Origin: Sparassis latifolia
Taxonomy: Eukaryota > Basidiomycota > Agaricomycetes > Polyporales > Sparassidaceae
Assembly (NCBI GenBank): GCA_018466975.1
Contig: CM031559.1
Location: forward strand, 1,550,001 to 1,614,000
Length of the DNA stretch: 64,000 bases
Direction of reading: 5' to 3'
Positions 49,495 to 61,095 of this stretch are shown one piece after another. The notes beneath the pieces were generated by a model that had not been told where the DNA came from, made no database searches, and saw only the letters and a list, made by a program, of their open reading frames with translations. The translations under genes and the position numbers were made by a program. Each line of letters opens with the position of its first letter. Positions within the stretch are counted from its first letter, which is position 1.

Positions 49495-51923
49495 TTACCT
49501 TTTTCTCTTCATCGCCGGCCCACTGAGACATACGCGTCAGTACCATCAACACTATGAATAACCAACTGTACATACCTGTGCTGCCCATCTGCAACCCGTT
49601 TCCCTCTGCGCAATGTTGCGGGCTCAGATTCTCTATTCTCCCATCCTGCAGCAACGATGGGTTGCTGCTTCCCACTGCGGGACCAATTGGCATTGGCCTG
49701 CTTGGGTGCAACGCGTGTTCGAGCAGGATGGCCTGATTTAGAAGACGGAGTACCAGACTCCATTTCCGCATTTGCTGCTTCTGTTAGTGCTGGAAGGACA
49801 GAGTTAAGGTGCTTCCGAGTAGCTGGACAGCGCTTGTGCACTGGTACTGGAGTCGCATCTTCATCTGCAGCCGAGCTGGCCACCTCTATGCATGCCGATG
49901 GAGCAGCGGTTGTCAGTACAGGGAGGACAGTCAATGGTGTAGGTGCAGATTCATCTGAAAAAGAGGGCAAGTTGGCAGCCAGAGACAACAAAGATGCAGT
50001 CAGATCAGCCAGAGATGGTGATATCGAAGATGATTCATGCGGCGACAAGGACGGAACGGATCCAGCTCCTGGAGATGAGGCAGCCAGATGGCAATGTCGA
50101 CGAGGGTGTGGATTGAACTAGAGAGGAAGATGGGGCTTCCGGCAGTAACTGGGGGTATGAGGGAGAGCGCAATGCAGACATAGAAGAGCAGGTTGGATCA
50201 GTATTCGACGATGATACGCCAGGGTCAGCAACGTTCAGCTGACTGCTACCGGGACCTGATGGTGCATCAACGTGCATGAGAGGCTGGAAATTGAGCGCAC
50301 CTGTCACAGGACTGATGGGAACCATCCAATCCAGTTCGATGCCAAGCATGGCATTGTCAAGAGAGATTGGCTGGAGGTCTGTGTCCAGGTCGAATGCAGG
50401 TGCCGGGATGTCGAACTGCCAGGCTGCCAGGTTTGGTGCCCATGGCAGTGTGGCATCTGCAGATGCGGATAGATGGTTTTGGGAATGGGAAGATGCAGGA
50501 ACGGGTGAAGCAGGAGCAGGGATGGAAGGTGAAGGAGCCAATGAAGACTGGAGAGCATCGTTGACAGTTGTGGGAGGACGCCCATCCTCGGATGACGGTG
50601 GTGGTCCCACTGTTGTGACAGGTATGTGAGCATTGCTGACATCTGCCGATGCAGTGTCGGACACTGGTGTGCCCTGATCCTGGCTGGGCGATGGGCCTGA
50701 GGATGCCTGACCACGAGTAATAGGGTCCTCAGCATCGGGACTGTCTTCCATTGTGTAGCGGAGGTCCTCAAGATTGAGCGTGATCACCTCCGGAGGTGGC
50801 TCTGATGAGCCTGGAGTGAGCGATGAAGAGAGTGCGTGCCTTTGACAGTCAGCCAGAGCTGATATCCAAGTTAGTCGATGCTGAACATAAAGAGGACACA
50901 CAAAACTCACGATATGACATCGCCATAAACTGTCCGAACGGCTCCATGAACTGCGTTTCAAAGTCAGGTATGGTGTCACTAAACTTAAGTGCACTTGAAC
51001 TGTCCCCGGAGTGGAACCTAATGTGTCATTAGTATAGCCTTGTAAGCACGAAGAGATAATGACTTACACCATCGACCGGAGGTTCCCTCCATCTTCGGGA
51101 CTAGGTCCTCCCCCGAATACTGAGGATCGCCAACCGGTCGACTTCAACATTGCACCAAGAAATTGATCGAATGCAGCCGGCATACAGTCCAGCATTCTGT
51201 GAATTTACGTGAGGTGAGCAGCATGGAGAGAGTTGAATGTAAAACATACTTTTGGTATTCTGCGGGAGAATACTCACCCTGCAAATGCGCCTCCTCAGTC
51301 TGCACCTCCTCAGCCTCACGCTCTGCCTTCTTTCGCTCCACATCTGCAATGATCTCTGCCTTAACTTCGGGTGTCTCTGCATCATATGTTGCCTGTGTCA
51401 AACACTGGACGATGGGCAGTGCCTCACCCTTTTTGAGGTTCTTCTCCTTGATCTCCGAGTCGATGTCCTTCTTGATCTTCTCCTTGTAATACTTGTGTGA
51501 GTATGCTTCGACAACTTGTGGAAGACGCTTGACCAGGACAGCACCCTTCGGAATGAAGTTTTTGAGGATGGAGGCCACAGTCTTGTCAGCAGAGCATCCC
51601 TTTGGTTTGCGATTGTTATACCAGTTATACAGTTGCTATATCCATGTCAGATTCATTCTAATTGGGTGTTAGTATGAACACACCTTCTGCTGCTTCGCGA
51701 TGGCCTGTGTCAGCTCTGCATCTTGTTCTGGTGTCAGCTGCACCATCGGATTGATGGCCGGAAACAGATGGGCACACTCCTGGAACTGTGTGTCCCATTC
51801 GGTGAACAACGTTCTGTAGAAGGTCTGTAGTTTCTTGCACTTCTGATGGTCAAGGAAGCGTGGCAACTGTTCTTGCAGCCACTCTAACTCTGTAGTGTTG
51901 GCCCATGTCGGTGGAGCCATCAT
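49495..51923 (-). CDS. KDZ-element cargo gene, unknown function
   Basis: Multi-exon gene. It starts MAPPTWANTTELEWLQEQLPRFLDHQ, continues LTPEQDAELTQAIAKQQK and splices to QLYNWYNNRKPKGCS. A highly charged helical stretch follows (KYYKEKIKKDIDSEIKEKNLKKG...ERKKAEREAEEVQTEEAHLQ), then MLDCMPAAFDQFLGAMLKSTGWRSS and FSDTIPDFETQFMEPFGQFM. The C-terminal half is Pro/Ser/Thr-rich and disordered, ending with basic SGPAMKRKR before TAA at 49495-49497. The WYNN block next to Lys/Arg and the basic tail suggest a nuclear, possibly DNA-associated protein. That is inference, and no known domain is recognised. One exon boundary near 50040 (between the ORF ending VLVAA and MSPHESSS) is unresolved and could be an intron or a frame break. 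Its position inside the inverted repeats makes it transposon cargo. Confidence 0.65.
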
Positions 51924-52276
51924 GAAGTGCCATCAGATGGTGAGCTCATGAAGACAAGAGGTGGGAAAAGACATACTGGACAAGTATTTGATGTGCGTCC
52001 ATGAGCTGGGGCCGAATACATTGAGGTTAAGTGACTTTGCGAGCATGTACTTGATGCGTGGTGGGTGGCAGTTGTAGGTTAAGTGGCATGCATGACACTG
52101 CATGAAGTGCCCTGATGAGTTGATGCTGGACGGAGCTGTTCGACAATGCCTTGATTGGGCTAACCGAATGTCCCTGTCCTGAACGTTATATAATAGTGGC
52201 CAACTCGTCGATGTCGGTAGTTCTGCACTCACCTCTCTTGTCTCTTGTCTCTCTCACTAGTCTCATCTCTGCACTG

Positions 52277-53276
52277 ATGAAGGTTCCCCAATCACCTCCA
52301 GAAGCCCAAACCTGCGATACAACTTCCGGATACGATTGGACGGCGATCCGACTCGCTTTGGAATACACTCTGGCATGGGTCATTGCATATGAAAGCAGTA
52401 CATACCTCGAACATTGCTCACAAGGTGATGCTGATTTGTCAACAGATAACTTCTGTTAATGTCGACAACCCAGGCACAGTAAGTCATAAGTTCATCCTTA
52501 AGCATGTGTAAGTACTAACCTTCTAACAGACAATGCTGAGCTCGTCACTGAGCTTGTCATGGCCCTTGGAGACAGGGGAATGACCCACCCTGTTGACAAT
52601 AATGGCGAGTTCATCATGGACTCCGACGAAGAGGACATCGACTTGCACCCCGTGGCTGCCGCTGCTCCCACTGCCACCGTCGCTGCTCCCATCGTTGCCA
52701 CTCCTGCTGCTGCTGTGCCGGTGTTCACTGCACCTGCAAACACAGGTGTCCTTCCAGCTGTTCCCACTGCCATTGCTCCTGCTGGCCCTGCCGCTCCCAC
52801 AGTCGTTGCTCCCCCTGCCCCTGCCGCTCCTGTAGTCATCGCTCCCCATGCCCCTGCCACTCCCACAGTCGCCGCTCCTGGCCCTGCCATCCCTGTCGGC
52901 CCTGCCACTCCTGTGGTCATTGCTCCAGTGGGTGTCATTGGTCTGGCGGTTCCTGGTGTTCCTCTAGTGGCTCCTGGATTTGATATACCCCCTGGCTTTG
53001 CAGCCGCATCGGGAGTTGATCTCCCATATCCGACTCAGCCGAATGACATTGCACCGTTCTATTGCATCACCCGTGGATGCATCATCGGAGTTTACACCGA
53101 CTGGTAAGTTCCTTTGTCACATTGTGTTAATATTTACTCATGTCTCATCCAGGAGCCTCGTTGCTGCATACGTGCATGGTGTTTCGGGTGCATTCTGCAA
53201 GAGGCACCCTACGTACGCTGCGGCCATCAGCACCTTCAACACCGCCCTCACCCATGGCACTGTGCAGGTGGTTTGA
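52277..53276 (+). CDS. Protein with C-terminal viroplasmin/RNase H1 N-terminal-type domain, 281 aa
   Basis: Three exons in phase: 52277-52424, 52530-53103, 53153-53276. The N-terminal ~70 residues are helical (DYDWTAIRLALEYTLAWVIAYES-like, then ELVTELVMALGDRGMTHPVDNNGEFI) and acidic (MDSDEEDIDLHP). About 120 residues of Ala/Pro/Val-rich repeats follow (VVAPPAPAAPVVIAPHAPATP). The last ~60 residues, FYCITRGCIIGVYTDW|SLVAAYVHGVSGAFCKRHPTYAAAISTFNTAL, have the pattern of the small nucleic-acid-binding domain found at the N-terminus of RNase H1 and in caulimovirus viroplasmin: an aromatic-rich strand, G-x-YxDW, VxGVSGAxxK, then a Tyr/Phe helix. No catalytic RNase H domain is present, so the protein may bind RNA/DNA hybrids or dsRNA without cutting. 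It lies inside the transposon, on the same strand as the transposase. Confidence 0.7.
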
Positions 53277-53813
53277 TGGGTGCTGTTGACATCGTGTCAA
53301 TGTGTGGCAGGGTCGGGCTCCAGTTGATGTTGTCTTTTTGTCTTGAATATTCACCTGACTGACTTCTTGGTAGCGCCAATATGCACGTAAATACTCTTGC
53401 GTACTACAGCCACTGTACTTACGTTCTCCATCATCATTCTATATCCCTCACTCCTGCGTCGTTTATGGACAATCGCGATGTGATTTTATAAAATGCATAC
53501 TTTTTTGCGAAACACGTGTAAGAGCATTAAAATATACTTCAAATTCCGGGGTTTTGGCAGTCCAGGCCTCACTCTGAACCTCTTTTGATGGGATGGCGTG
53601 CTAAGTACTTCACACAGAATGCTAAAAAAAGCGCCATCCATAAGCAAAAACAAGTATACAATAAGTCAGCTAAGTACGCAAGGATCATTGCTATACTATG
53701 CAGAATCTCACACCATGTATAGAGGCCACAGCACAAGGAGTCAACAAAACTGACGGCAATACATTGCATGCGAGGAACTCTACACCACACCATTCACTGA
53801 GTCACTCCCTGAC

Positions 53814-54134
53814 ATGCTGCCGATCTTCATGCAATATGCGCGTCATGACTTCCCACTGAAGTTTCGATCAGTCATTGCGGAAAGCCCCCACCTCAGTTTA
53901 TGGATGCACCCATACACCTTTGACCCTCTGAGCCACACCTGGACCTTGAAGCTTTTGCGGGGCATAGTGAAACAGATCCATCTGTTCCAGTGGGACCAGA
54001 TGGTCGCACGGGGACAGGAGCGCCACTACGAGAGCTGGCAGGAGGAAGAGGGGTGGGACGCCAGAGCTGAGTGTGCACGACAGGAGCTCTGCACGCGGAT
54101 CGCAGCATGGAGGAGCGCCAGTGACAGCACATGA
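53814..54134 (+). CDS. Small hypothetical ORF within the element, 106 aa
   Basis: Starts MLPIFMQYARHDFPLKFRSVIAE and is rich in Trp and charged residues (LFQWDQMVARGQERHYESWQEEEGWDARAECARQEL). The composition is protein-like, but no family is recognised and no exon joins were found. It could be a remnant of a larger gene or a chance frame. Confidence 0.3.
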   Translation: MLPIFMQYARHDFPLKFRSVIAESPHLSLWMHPYTFDPLSHTWTLKLLRGIVKQIHLFQWDQMVARGQERHYESWQEEEGWDARAECARQELCTRIAAWRSASDST

Positions 54135-54810
54135 GAAGATGAGTTGGGGGAGCTGTATTTGGAATGGGGGGCGAAGATAATCTGTTGCCTCAGCAAGGAA
54201 TTAGACATCAGGTGCAGAGGGATCTTTGCGTATAACGAGGCGCACCGTGATGGAGGATTACCATTCCAGTGTATGAATATGCGGTAGTGTAGACACAGAA
54301 TATATGATCGATGAGTTCTACTCCAGAAACCTGGACAGCAGAAGGCAATCATGAGGGATGGCAGTGAAGAGCACAGAAACCTCACGCCACAGATCTAGAT
54401 GGATTGGGACTTCGTACTTGAGCGTCACGATTGGCCTTACTCACAATCTCTGTTCTGCACCACTATTATCAGTCAAGTACTTATAGTTGCTAGTGTTACA
54501 TACACTAGTAACCTACCAACTCATCCACAATAAATTCTAACAGCTTGTGACTTCTCATCCGTTCGAGCCACCTAGATTAGTTTGGACAGAATTTCAGTAG
54601 GACACTTATCCACTTGCTGATTGGTCATTTGATTGGGGCACGTGAAAAGGTCTTCACATGATTTGGCAGAGTTTGAACCTTCATCCAGGTACTATATCAG
54701 ACTGTCCTCCTTTGTATCCCTTCTCTCTTCATGACCATCATGACCGGTGGTTATCATTGCCCACTTTTCACTGGGAGGGCCCTCTTGTCCCTCAAGGTAT
54801 GTCTTCATTG

Positions 54811-55090
54811 GTTGGTCTCTTGCTTCGGGCTCTGATCGAGGTGAGTATTTGTTGGTTGGTTTGTCCTTGCATGTTCTAATAGAATGGTGACAGGTGTTGT
54901 TGTCGGTGGCCGCGGCAGCTCGTTGCAGCTGAGATATGATGCACGTCAGTTGGTCTCTTGCTCTGAGCTCTGATTGAGGTAAGTGGTCATCGGTTGGTTT
55001 GTCCTACTGTGTTCTAACAGAATGGCGACAGGTGTTGTTGTCGGTGGCCATGGCAGCTCGCTGGTTGTAGCTGAGATATGATGCACGTAT
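54811..55090 (+). repeat. Two-copy tandem duplication, about 140 bp each
   Basis: Copy 1 is about 54811-54948 and copy 2 about 54949-55090. Both contain TTGGTCTCTTGC, GGTTGGTTTGTCC, ACAGGTGTTGTTGTCGGTGG and GAGATATGATGCACGT. Confidence 0.85.
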
Positions 55091-56580
55091 GTTAATTTTT
55101 TTTTGGCTCCATGTTATGCGGACTGATGTTACTCAGGGTTTCATCATTCAGGGAAGGCTCTCGTGGTGTCATTGACATCTTGCGGATTGTGGATGACTAT
55201 GAGGTAAGTAATGTCTACTCGCCTGATGGTGGTTCTGTCGCGGCATCTCAGATCTGACATATGGTAGTAGCAATGTGTCAGTTGTGTGCCGGCTTCGTGA
55301 TGTAAGTACTCGGGGACTGAGAAGATATATACTGCACATCCAATCTGAAAAGGATGTGTTGTCCTGTATGCCAGTTTACTGATTGAGACTCATTTAGGCT
55401 GCGAGGGTGTGCAATTCGGAGAGAGTGACACAATGTCACTTCAGATGGAGATAGCGATGTCGTGGTCCATGTCGAGGGTGACACTGTGCCACGTCGAGAG
55501 AGCGATGTTACACTAGGCTGAGATTTGTCGATGAGGATAGATGTTGCCCCAGGTTGATAGTGGAGTGACATTTCACCAGGGTAGTGCGAAGGTGTGGTAC
55601 GTGTAGAGAGCGATGTTATGCCAGGCCGAGGCGGAGCGATATTTTCCCCAGGTAGTGCGAAGGTGTGCGATGTTGAGAGTGGGCGATGCGACCGTAAGGT
55701 TGGGAGCACGACGTCACTCTAGGTCGGGAGTATGGGTGGTGGGAGCGACTGCATCAGGCGGGGAGGTTGGCATTGCATGAGGTCGAGAACATGACATTGG
55801 CCAGGCTGGAAGCATGCATCGGGTTTAGGGTGCAACGGTCAATAAGGTCAGTAGAGTAATGTATAGTCGAGAATGTAGTGGCTTTGCAGGCTGAACGTCA
55901 TATGTGCGCAGTCGTCCGAGGCAGATATGTAAAGGTATCTGATAATGTAAATGTCATATGGAGTTTTAGGGTGATACTTAGCGGTGTCCTGCGATTGGCT
56001 AGTCTTGTTGGAACTCAATAGATGCTCAACTGTGCATTTAGCTCAAGCCTATCCTGACAGCTGCATGCTGCACCTGAAATCTTTGGCCCTTATTCAAGTC
56101 ACTCCATCATCCAAGTGTGTATACGACAAGGTCGGGCACCTTCTCTCCATCATCCAAGTGTGTATACAATGAGGTCGGGCATCTGGCTGACTGACTATAG
56201 ATTCTTGTCGACGACTTTCGGATGTTACCCAAATGTCAAGGTTTAGTGCATAGCTGAAGTTCGCAACGGGAGTATGATATATCAAGCCCTGGTCACTAGC
56301 ACATCTTCCGGATTTGCTGTACATTATTTGTAACATCGGTAGGGGTCTCTGACACCATGCACTGTCACGCAGTGAGAATACCCATCCGATAGACTTTTTT
56401 TTTAGCAACAGCTGGCACCATTTCTTTTCTCAACGCTCATTTTTTCTGCGTGCCCCTCTATGTTCTGCCAGACTTATCAACAAAATGAAATATTGGACGC
56501 ACTTGAAGTCTTTCTGCCATGCAGCTGTCTCCATAATGCTGAAGAAGAAATGAGCCCTAAATTGCGAGGAGTACATTGTC

Positions 56581-59500
56581 TTGGATGGCGATGCTGATGG
56601 CACCAACAACAACATCCACTATTTGCAGGACATTGTACATCACACAGAGTACGTGTCTGGAGGCAACAAAGTTTCCACCAGAACGTCTTTCTACACCGCT
56701 TCCACTACGAATACGGGTGCCCAGAGCACCCCATCATTTGATTTTTCCGAGCTCTGTGGAACGACAAACTCTGCTATCATAGACGATGATGAGGACATCG
56801 ATATTTTTGACCTGGACCCTCAATATCTAGAAGACATTAAGAATTTGCTTGCATGTAAGCCTCGTCGGCATGGTGCAGGAGTAAGTCTCTGCTATTTCCT
56901 CTCTGGCGGCTTTTTGATATTGGGTCATTAGGATAATCCTCTCCGGGAATGGATCCCAGAGATTGACAATTATCTGTCCAAAATGCTGTGCTTGGAGGGG
57001 CGCTGCGGCTATGACTCTGGGTGGTGCCAATTTTGCGAGGAAGGCTCAGCCATGGTTCGCAGCCAGGACTGCTTCGACCTCGCCATTTACTGCTGTACAT
57101 GTGAAGTCAATTTCCACAAGCGCACACCTTTTCATCGTGTGCAGGTGCATCGGCTTTACCATTCTTTTAATGAGGTGTAGCTGATCGCTTGCTTGCAAAA
57201 TACAGACTTGGACTGGATCCCACTTCCAACCAAACTCATTGAAAAATCTTGGATTGCGAGTCCAACTGGGTCATGGACTCACTTATAGATTCGAGCACCG
57301 ATGTCATCTGCCTGTGCGAGCCACAGGGGATGATTTCCTGGTGCTAAATACTAATGGGATACATGAAATCGGCCTGGATTTTTGCAGCTGCGAGACAGCT
57401 AAAGTGCACGCTGTGCAACTCCTTCGTGCACGGCTATTTCCAGCCACATCAACAAACCCCAAGACTGCTGCTACTTTCCATCTATGCTGATATGCGCACC
57501 TGCTGACTACTCAGTCGAAGACATCTGGCTACAAGTTCTACCAGAGTCTTGCCCGGCTCACTAATAATACTGACTGGCATACGAACGCCCAAGGTACATT
57601 GCATGCCAATCTACAATTCTCTACATTGCTAATGAGGTGTAGGATCGCTACCCTGCCTTCATGCGTATTATGCATATGTGGTGGCACCTGAAGATGCTGA
57701 AGTGAGCTGGTCGGGGCCATGATCCCGGTGGTGTGCGAGCGACCACTCCTGGGTCTTGCGTGGTTCTTTGCCCGGCCTGTCCCCACCCTGGAAAGAATTT
57801 GCGTCCAGACTGGGAGGAAGCTCCAGAGAATGAGAAGTGAGTTCTCAATCATTCATCTTGCCTATCACAGCCTGATAATTTACCTAATGGTAGATGGTTG
57901 TACCAGCTGTTTATTGGGCTCGATGCAAATTTCCACCTCAAATGCAAGAAGGTTTCCTCAGACAGTGTTGATTCCGGGCTGAATCATGGCTACACCTACT
58001 TCGTAGAGGAAAGGGCATACAAGAAATACCTCAGCATATACGACTCTCTTGTGACAGAAGAGCAGAGTATGTGCAACAACCATGATGCTGTCAAGTTAGC
58101 CAATATGAGGGGCTCGGTCACAGGTACAGCCGCAAGTGGTGTCGGTGCCATGACGTGTACGCGGCATGATATGAGGCTGCCTTGCAGTGTCAGTGATCTC
58201 CAGAAGGGAGAATGGTAAGCTAATGTTCATGGTGGTCTATATTCTGGTGCTGATCATTGTGCAGGTATGTCAACATGGATTACATGTTCTTCTCGACCTT
58301 GGCCAATGTCCCATCAAAGGATGTTGTCATCTCCTACGACATCGCTTGTCAGTGGCATAAAAACTTGTGGAAATGGTACCAGCTCTACAAATCTTGCCCA
58401 TTCAAGAAAGATGATCACGACTTTGTCTTCCTAATCCCGAAATTCCATATCAATGCCCATCAGAAGTCATGCCAAAATAATTACTCATTTCACCACACCT
58501 TGCATGTTGGTGAGATGGACGGCGAGGGTGTCGAGCGACCATGTTCAGACTCGAACCTATATTCCTCAAGTACAAAGGAGATAGGCCCCGGTTCACGATG
58601 CAATTTCCTGGATGATGCATTCACAGATTATAATTGGAGAAAAGTTTGCGGAATGCGTGAGTGCTGTATCAAGATCCTTTGAATATCTCCAGGCTAATAA
58701 ATGTGAAGCCACACTTTTTTTGGTGAAGATTAAAGCTGCATTACCTGAGCACAATAAACAAGTCTTGGCATTTGCAGAACTTAATGATGCGATGGTGCTG
58801 GAGGATTGGAACTTATGGAGAAACACTGTCAAAACATGGGAGAAGGACTCATCCAAACTGAACCCTGTTGTTGCGACCTGTCCTAGTAAGTAGTTTAATT
58901 GCGGTGTGCAATGTCTGTCTGACATTCATACACATTCAGCGGTGACTCAAGCAGCTGTGCACCTGCAATTAGCCAATGAGGAGGCTGTGGAGTTAGAGAA
59001 TGGTGTGCAAAGTGGGATGGTGCATGACCTGGTATCCCTGAGCGTGATGATAATGGCCGGAATCGAGCTCCAGGAACAGCAGTAAGCACCAGTTATTGTA
59101 ATTCAGCTCCTGTTCTCATACATTCATCTTAGATATCACCTTCGGCACGACATAGCGACCCTCGGGGCACATTCCACAGATCTCCAATGTGCCAAGATGA
59201 TTGAGCGGCGAAATGCACTATGTCGCAAGATAGAGGCTTGGACATACATCCAGCAGCTCTATATTCCTGCTACCGTGGCTCTGCACACGCGAGCTGTGGC
59301 TGCTGCCGCTAAGGAGGTTTTCACGCAGGATATGGCACTCTATTTGCCATTGGAACTGCCCGCAGTGACACCTTGTGACTCTCACCTTCAGACATATGAA
59401 TTGCATCTGCAGATTGCCCAAGCACATGACGCCTTAGAAGATCTGCGACGGCATCTATGGCTGCATATGCATATGTACAAATTCAAGGACCATTTTGTTC

Positions 59501-60213
59501 ATGGACAACGATACCTCATGCGAGCAAAGACATCCATCGCGCATATTCAGGAGAAAGTCAATGCAGACGCAGCCCGCTATTGCGGTGCCTTCAATGCAAT
59601 CAATTCACTGTCCGTCTTGCTCAATGAACCTTCAAGACCCCACAGCTTGGCCCTGCTGCAAGAGGAAGACATGTGGGGAATGACGGAGGCTGGATTGGGT
59701 GAGACCCAGAGCTGCAAGAAGCTGCCTTGGATATGGCGGACACATGGTGTGGGGGACACCAGCACGACGGACACCGGTGTCAATGAAGGTTCGTCGTTCC
59801 GTTTCTCTGTTGATGAATGATCTGAAAGCTTTCAGATTTTTTCAGAGCTCCATATCAAGTGGTGCAATGCCCGTGCTCAGGCTTATCGCTGGATTGAGGA
59901 ATGCTACCAGTTACCTGAGGAGATGTGGAGAGTCATCAGTTTTCATAATTGGATGTGGCGGTGGTGGATGGAGCAAATTGACACGATTCCAGCACGATCG
60001 CCTGAACATTTAGAAGGTGCCACTGCATATGCATACCATCAAGCAAAAATCTGGGAGTCTATGAGAGATCACTGCAAGTCTGTATGGCACTGTGTGCCTG
60101 CCTGGCTGCAGGCGGGAGGCGACGTTACCGTAGCTGTGGATTCCGCCGAGGTTACCCTTCCAGAAATGGGTCTGGTGATTGGACCTATGGACATTCTTCC
60201 ACCGCGCACATAA
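56581..60213 (+). pseudogene. KDZ transposase with CxC2-like cysteine cluster, disrupted
   Basis: The protein-level signature is clear. DLDPQYLEDIKNLLACK is followed by a cysteine cluster (LEGRCGYDSGWCQFCEEGS...CFDLAIYCCTCEVNFHKRTPFHRV), the CxC2-type module attached to KDZ transposases. VLNTNGIHEIGLDFCSCETA...VQLLRARLFPAT and AGRGHDPGGVRATTPGSC come next, then the catalytic region: LFIGLDANFHLK, SGVGAMTCTRHDMRLPCSV, YVNMDYMFFSTLAN, ISYDIACQWHKNLW, PKFHINAHQKSCQ and GEMDGEGVER. The C-terminal helical part (MIERRNALCRKIEAWTYIQQ, CNARAQAYRWIEECYQLPEEMWRV) ends at 60213. TGA codons at 57488-57490 and 57703-57705 interrupt conserved blocks. The junction near 57591-57644 and the one near 58655 do not splice in frame. 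The gene is therefore probably inactive. No clean ATG start was found; 56581 is only where the open frame begins. Confidence 0.85.
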
Positions 60214-60791
60214 GCTAGCATGTCCGCTTCTCTCGTGGGTACCATTCCGGCATCTGCCCTTTAGCAGGTTAATATCAGACAGGTCCGCGGATTTCTGCCC
60301 ATAGCTTCCAGCAGTTGTACCCCTTTTTGCAGGTCTCCCCAGACACTCAGAAGATGTTCCTCGGTGGCTGAATGGTATAACATGTAGCATTGTGCTCTGT
60401 TGATATTTTTGTACAAATATGTTGATTTTTGTGTGACATTCTCTAAATGGAAACCTGTTGCGACATATGGAACTGAATAACAAATCTACGACAGAACGAA
60501 GGCGGGTGGTGCGACAGGGCGCGACAGGAAGGTGGGATTTTCTCGCACGATCCAGACCGAATCTTAGAGATCTATGAGATCCCGACATCCTACCAGATCT
60601 ACCAAAACAGCGGACAAGCAGGGAGGACCGGGAGGATGTCAGCCACCTAAGGGAGAACAAACATGGCATAGAAGGGACTGTTGAGGACCACAGAATGATG
60701 TATCAGAGCCTGTAGTAGTTATCACCATCAATGTATCAGTCCCTTGTTCTTGTGACCATACTTGATATATCAGTATGCCAGGGACAGGTGT

Positions 60792-60896
60792 GAGTGTCTG
60801 AAATTCAACTTATTTGAACACTTATGGCCTTAAATAAGGGTTGTCAGATCCAAAAGTCTAAATAAGTCCCTAAGAGAAAGTTGGGTTTTCCTGATG
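60792..60896 (-). repeat. Right terminal segment of the KDZ element (shared with the MITE)
   Basis: About 105 bp from GAGTGTCTGAAATTC to TTTTCCTGATG, nearly identical to 61204-61308. Confidence 0.9.
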
Positions 60897-61095
60897 TAAA
60901 AGGCAGTGGCAGTAGTTGAAAGACTGAAAGACTCTCTACTGTAGTTCAAGGATGGTTATATATACTTCAGATGAGGTGAGAACATGCCACAAATTGCAAC
61001 AGTACTCAAGGACCCAGGCGATTCAGACTCGGAGTTTGTAGCCAATTGTGCCTCGTGGATATGACACTCTAGTTCAACTCTAGTTGTCTCCGAAA

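Larger units (their letters stand above)
53277..56580. other. Mostly non-coding interior of the element
   Basis: Between the viroplasmin-domain gene and the transposase. It contains a 106-codon plus-strand frame at 53814-54134, a 140-bp tandem duplication (54811-55090), degenerate GA-rich repeats (about 55420-55860) and a two-copy 41-bp repeat (about 56103-56185). No other gene is supported. Confidence 0.5.
48512..60896. mobile_element. 12.4 kb KDZ-class DNA transposon with terminal inverted repeats
   Basis: The left end CATCAGGAAAACCCCACTTT and right end reverse complement CATCAGGAAAACCCAACTTT form the inverted repeats. Both sides are flanked by TA (48510-48511 and 60897-60898), a likely 2-bp target duplication. 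Sub-terminal regions both contain TGATATATCA motifs (48650, about 48730, about 60760). Inside are a KDZ transposase gene, a minus-strand cargo gene (49495-51923) and a plus-strand viroplasmin-domain gene (52277-53276). The flanks on both sides resemble the continuous upstream sequence of paralogues A and B, so the boundaries are supported by comparison with two empty sites. Confidence 0.88.

Noticed and set aside
49657..50629. Plus-strand frames of 117-154 codons
   Set aside because: They lie antisense to the Pro/Ser-rich part of the minus-strand cargo gene and show only its compositional mirror.
53814..55709. Possible CRISPR-like or array structure in the repetitive interior of the element
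   Set aside because: The repeats are a two-copy duplication and degenerate GA-rich sequence without regular spacers, in a eukaryotic context.
57480..57530. An intron removing the first TGA of the KDZ transposase
   Set aside because: There is no GT donor between the conserved ATSTNPKTAATF block and the TGA, and the sequence after the TGA matches the family in the same frame. A stop mutation is simpler, and selenocysteine was not considered because fungi of this kind lack that machinery.
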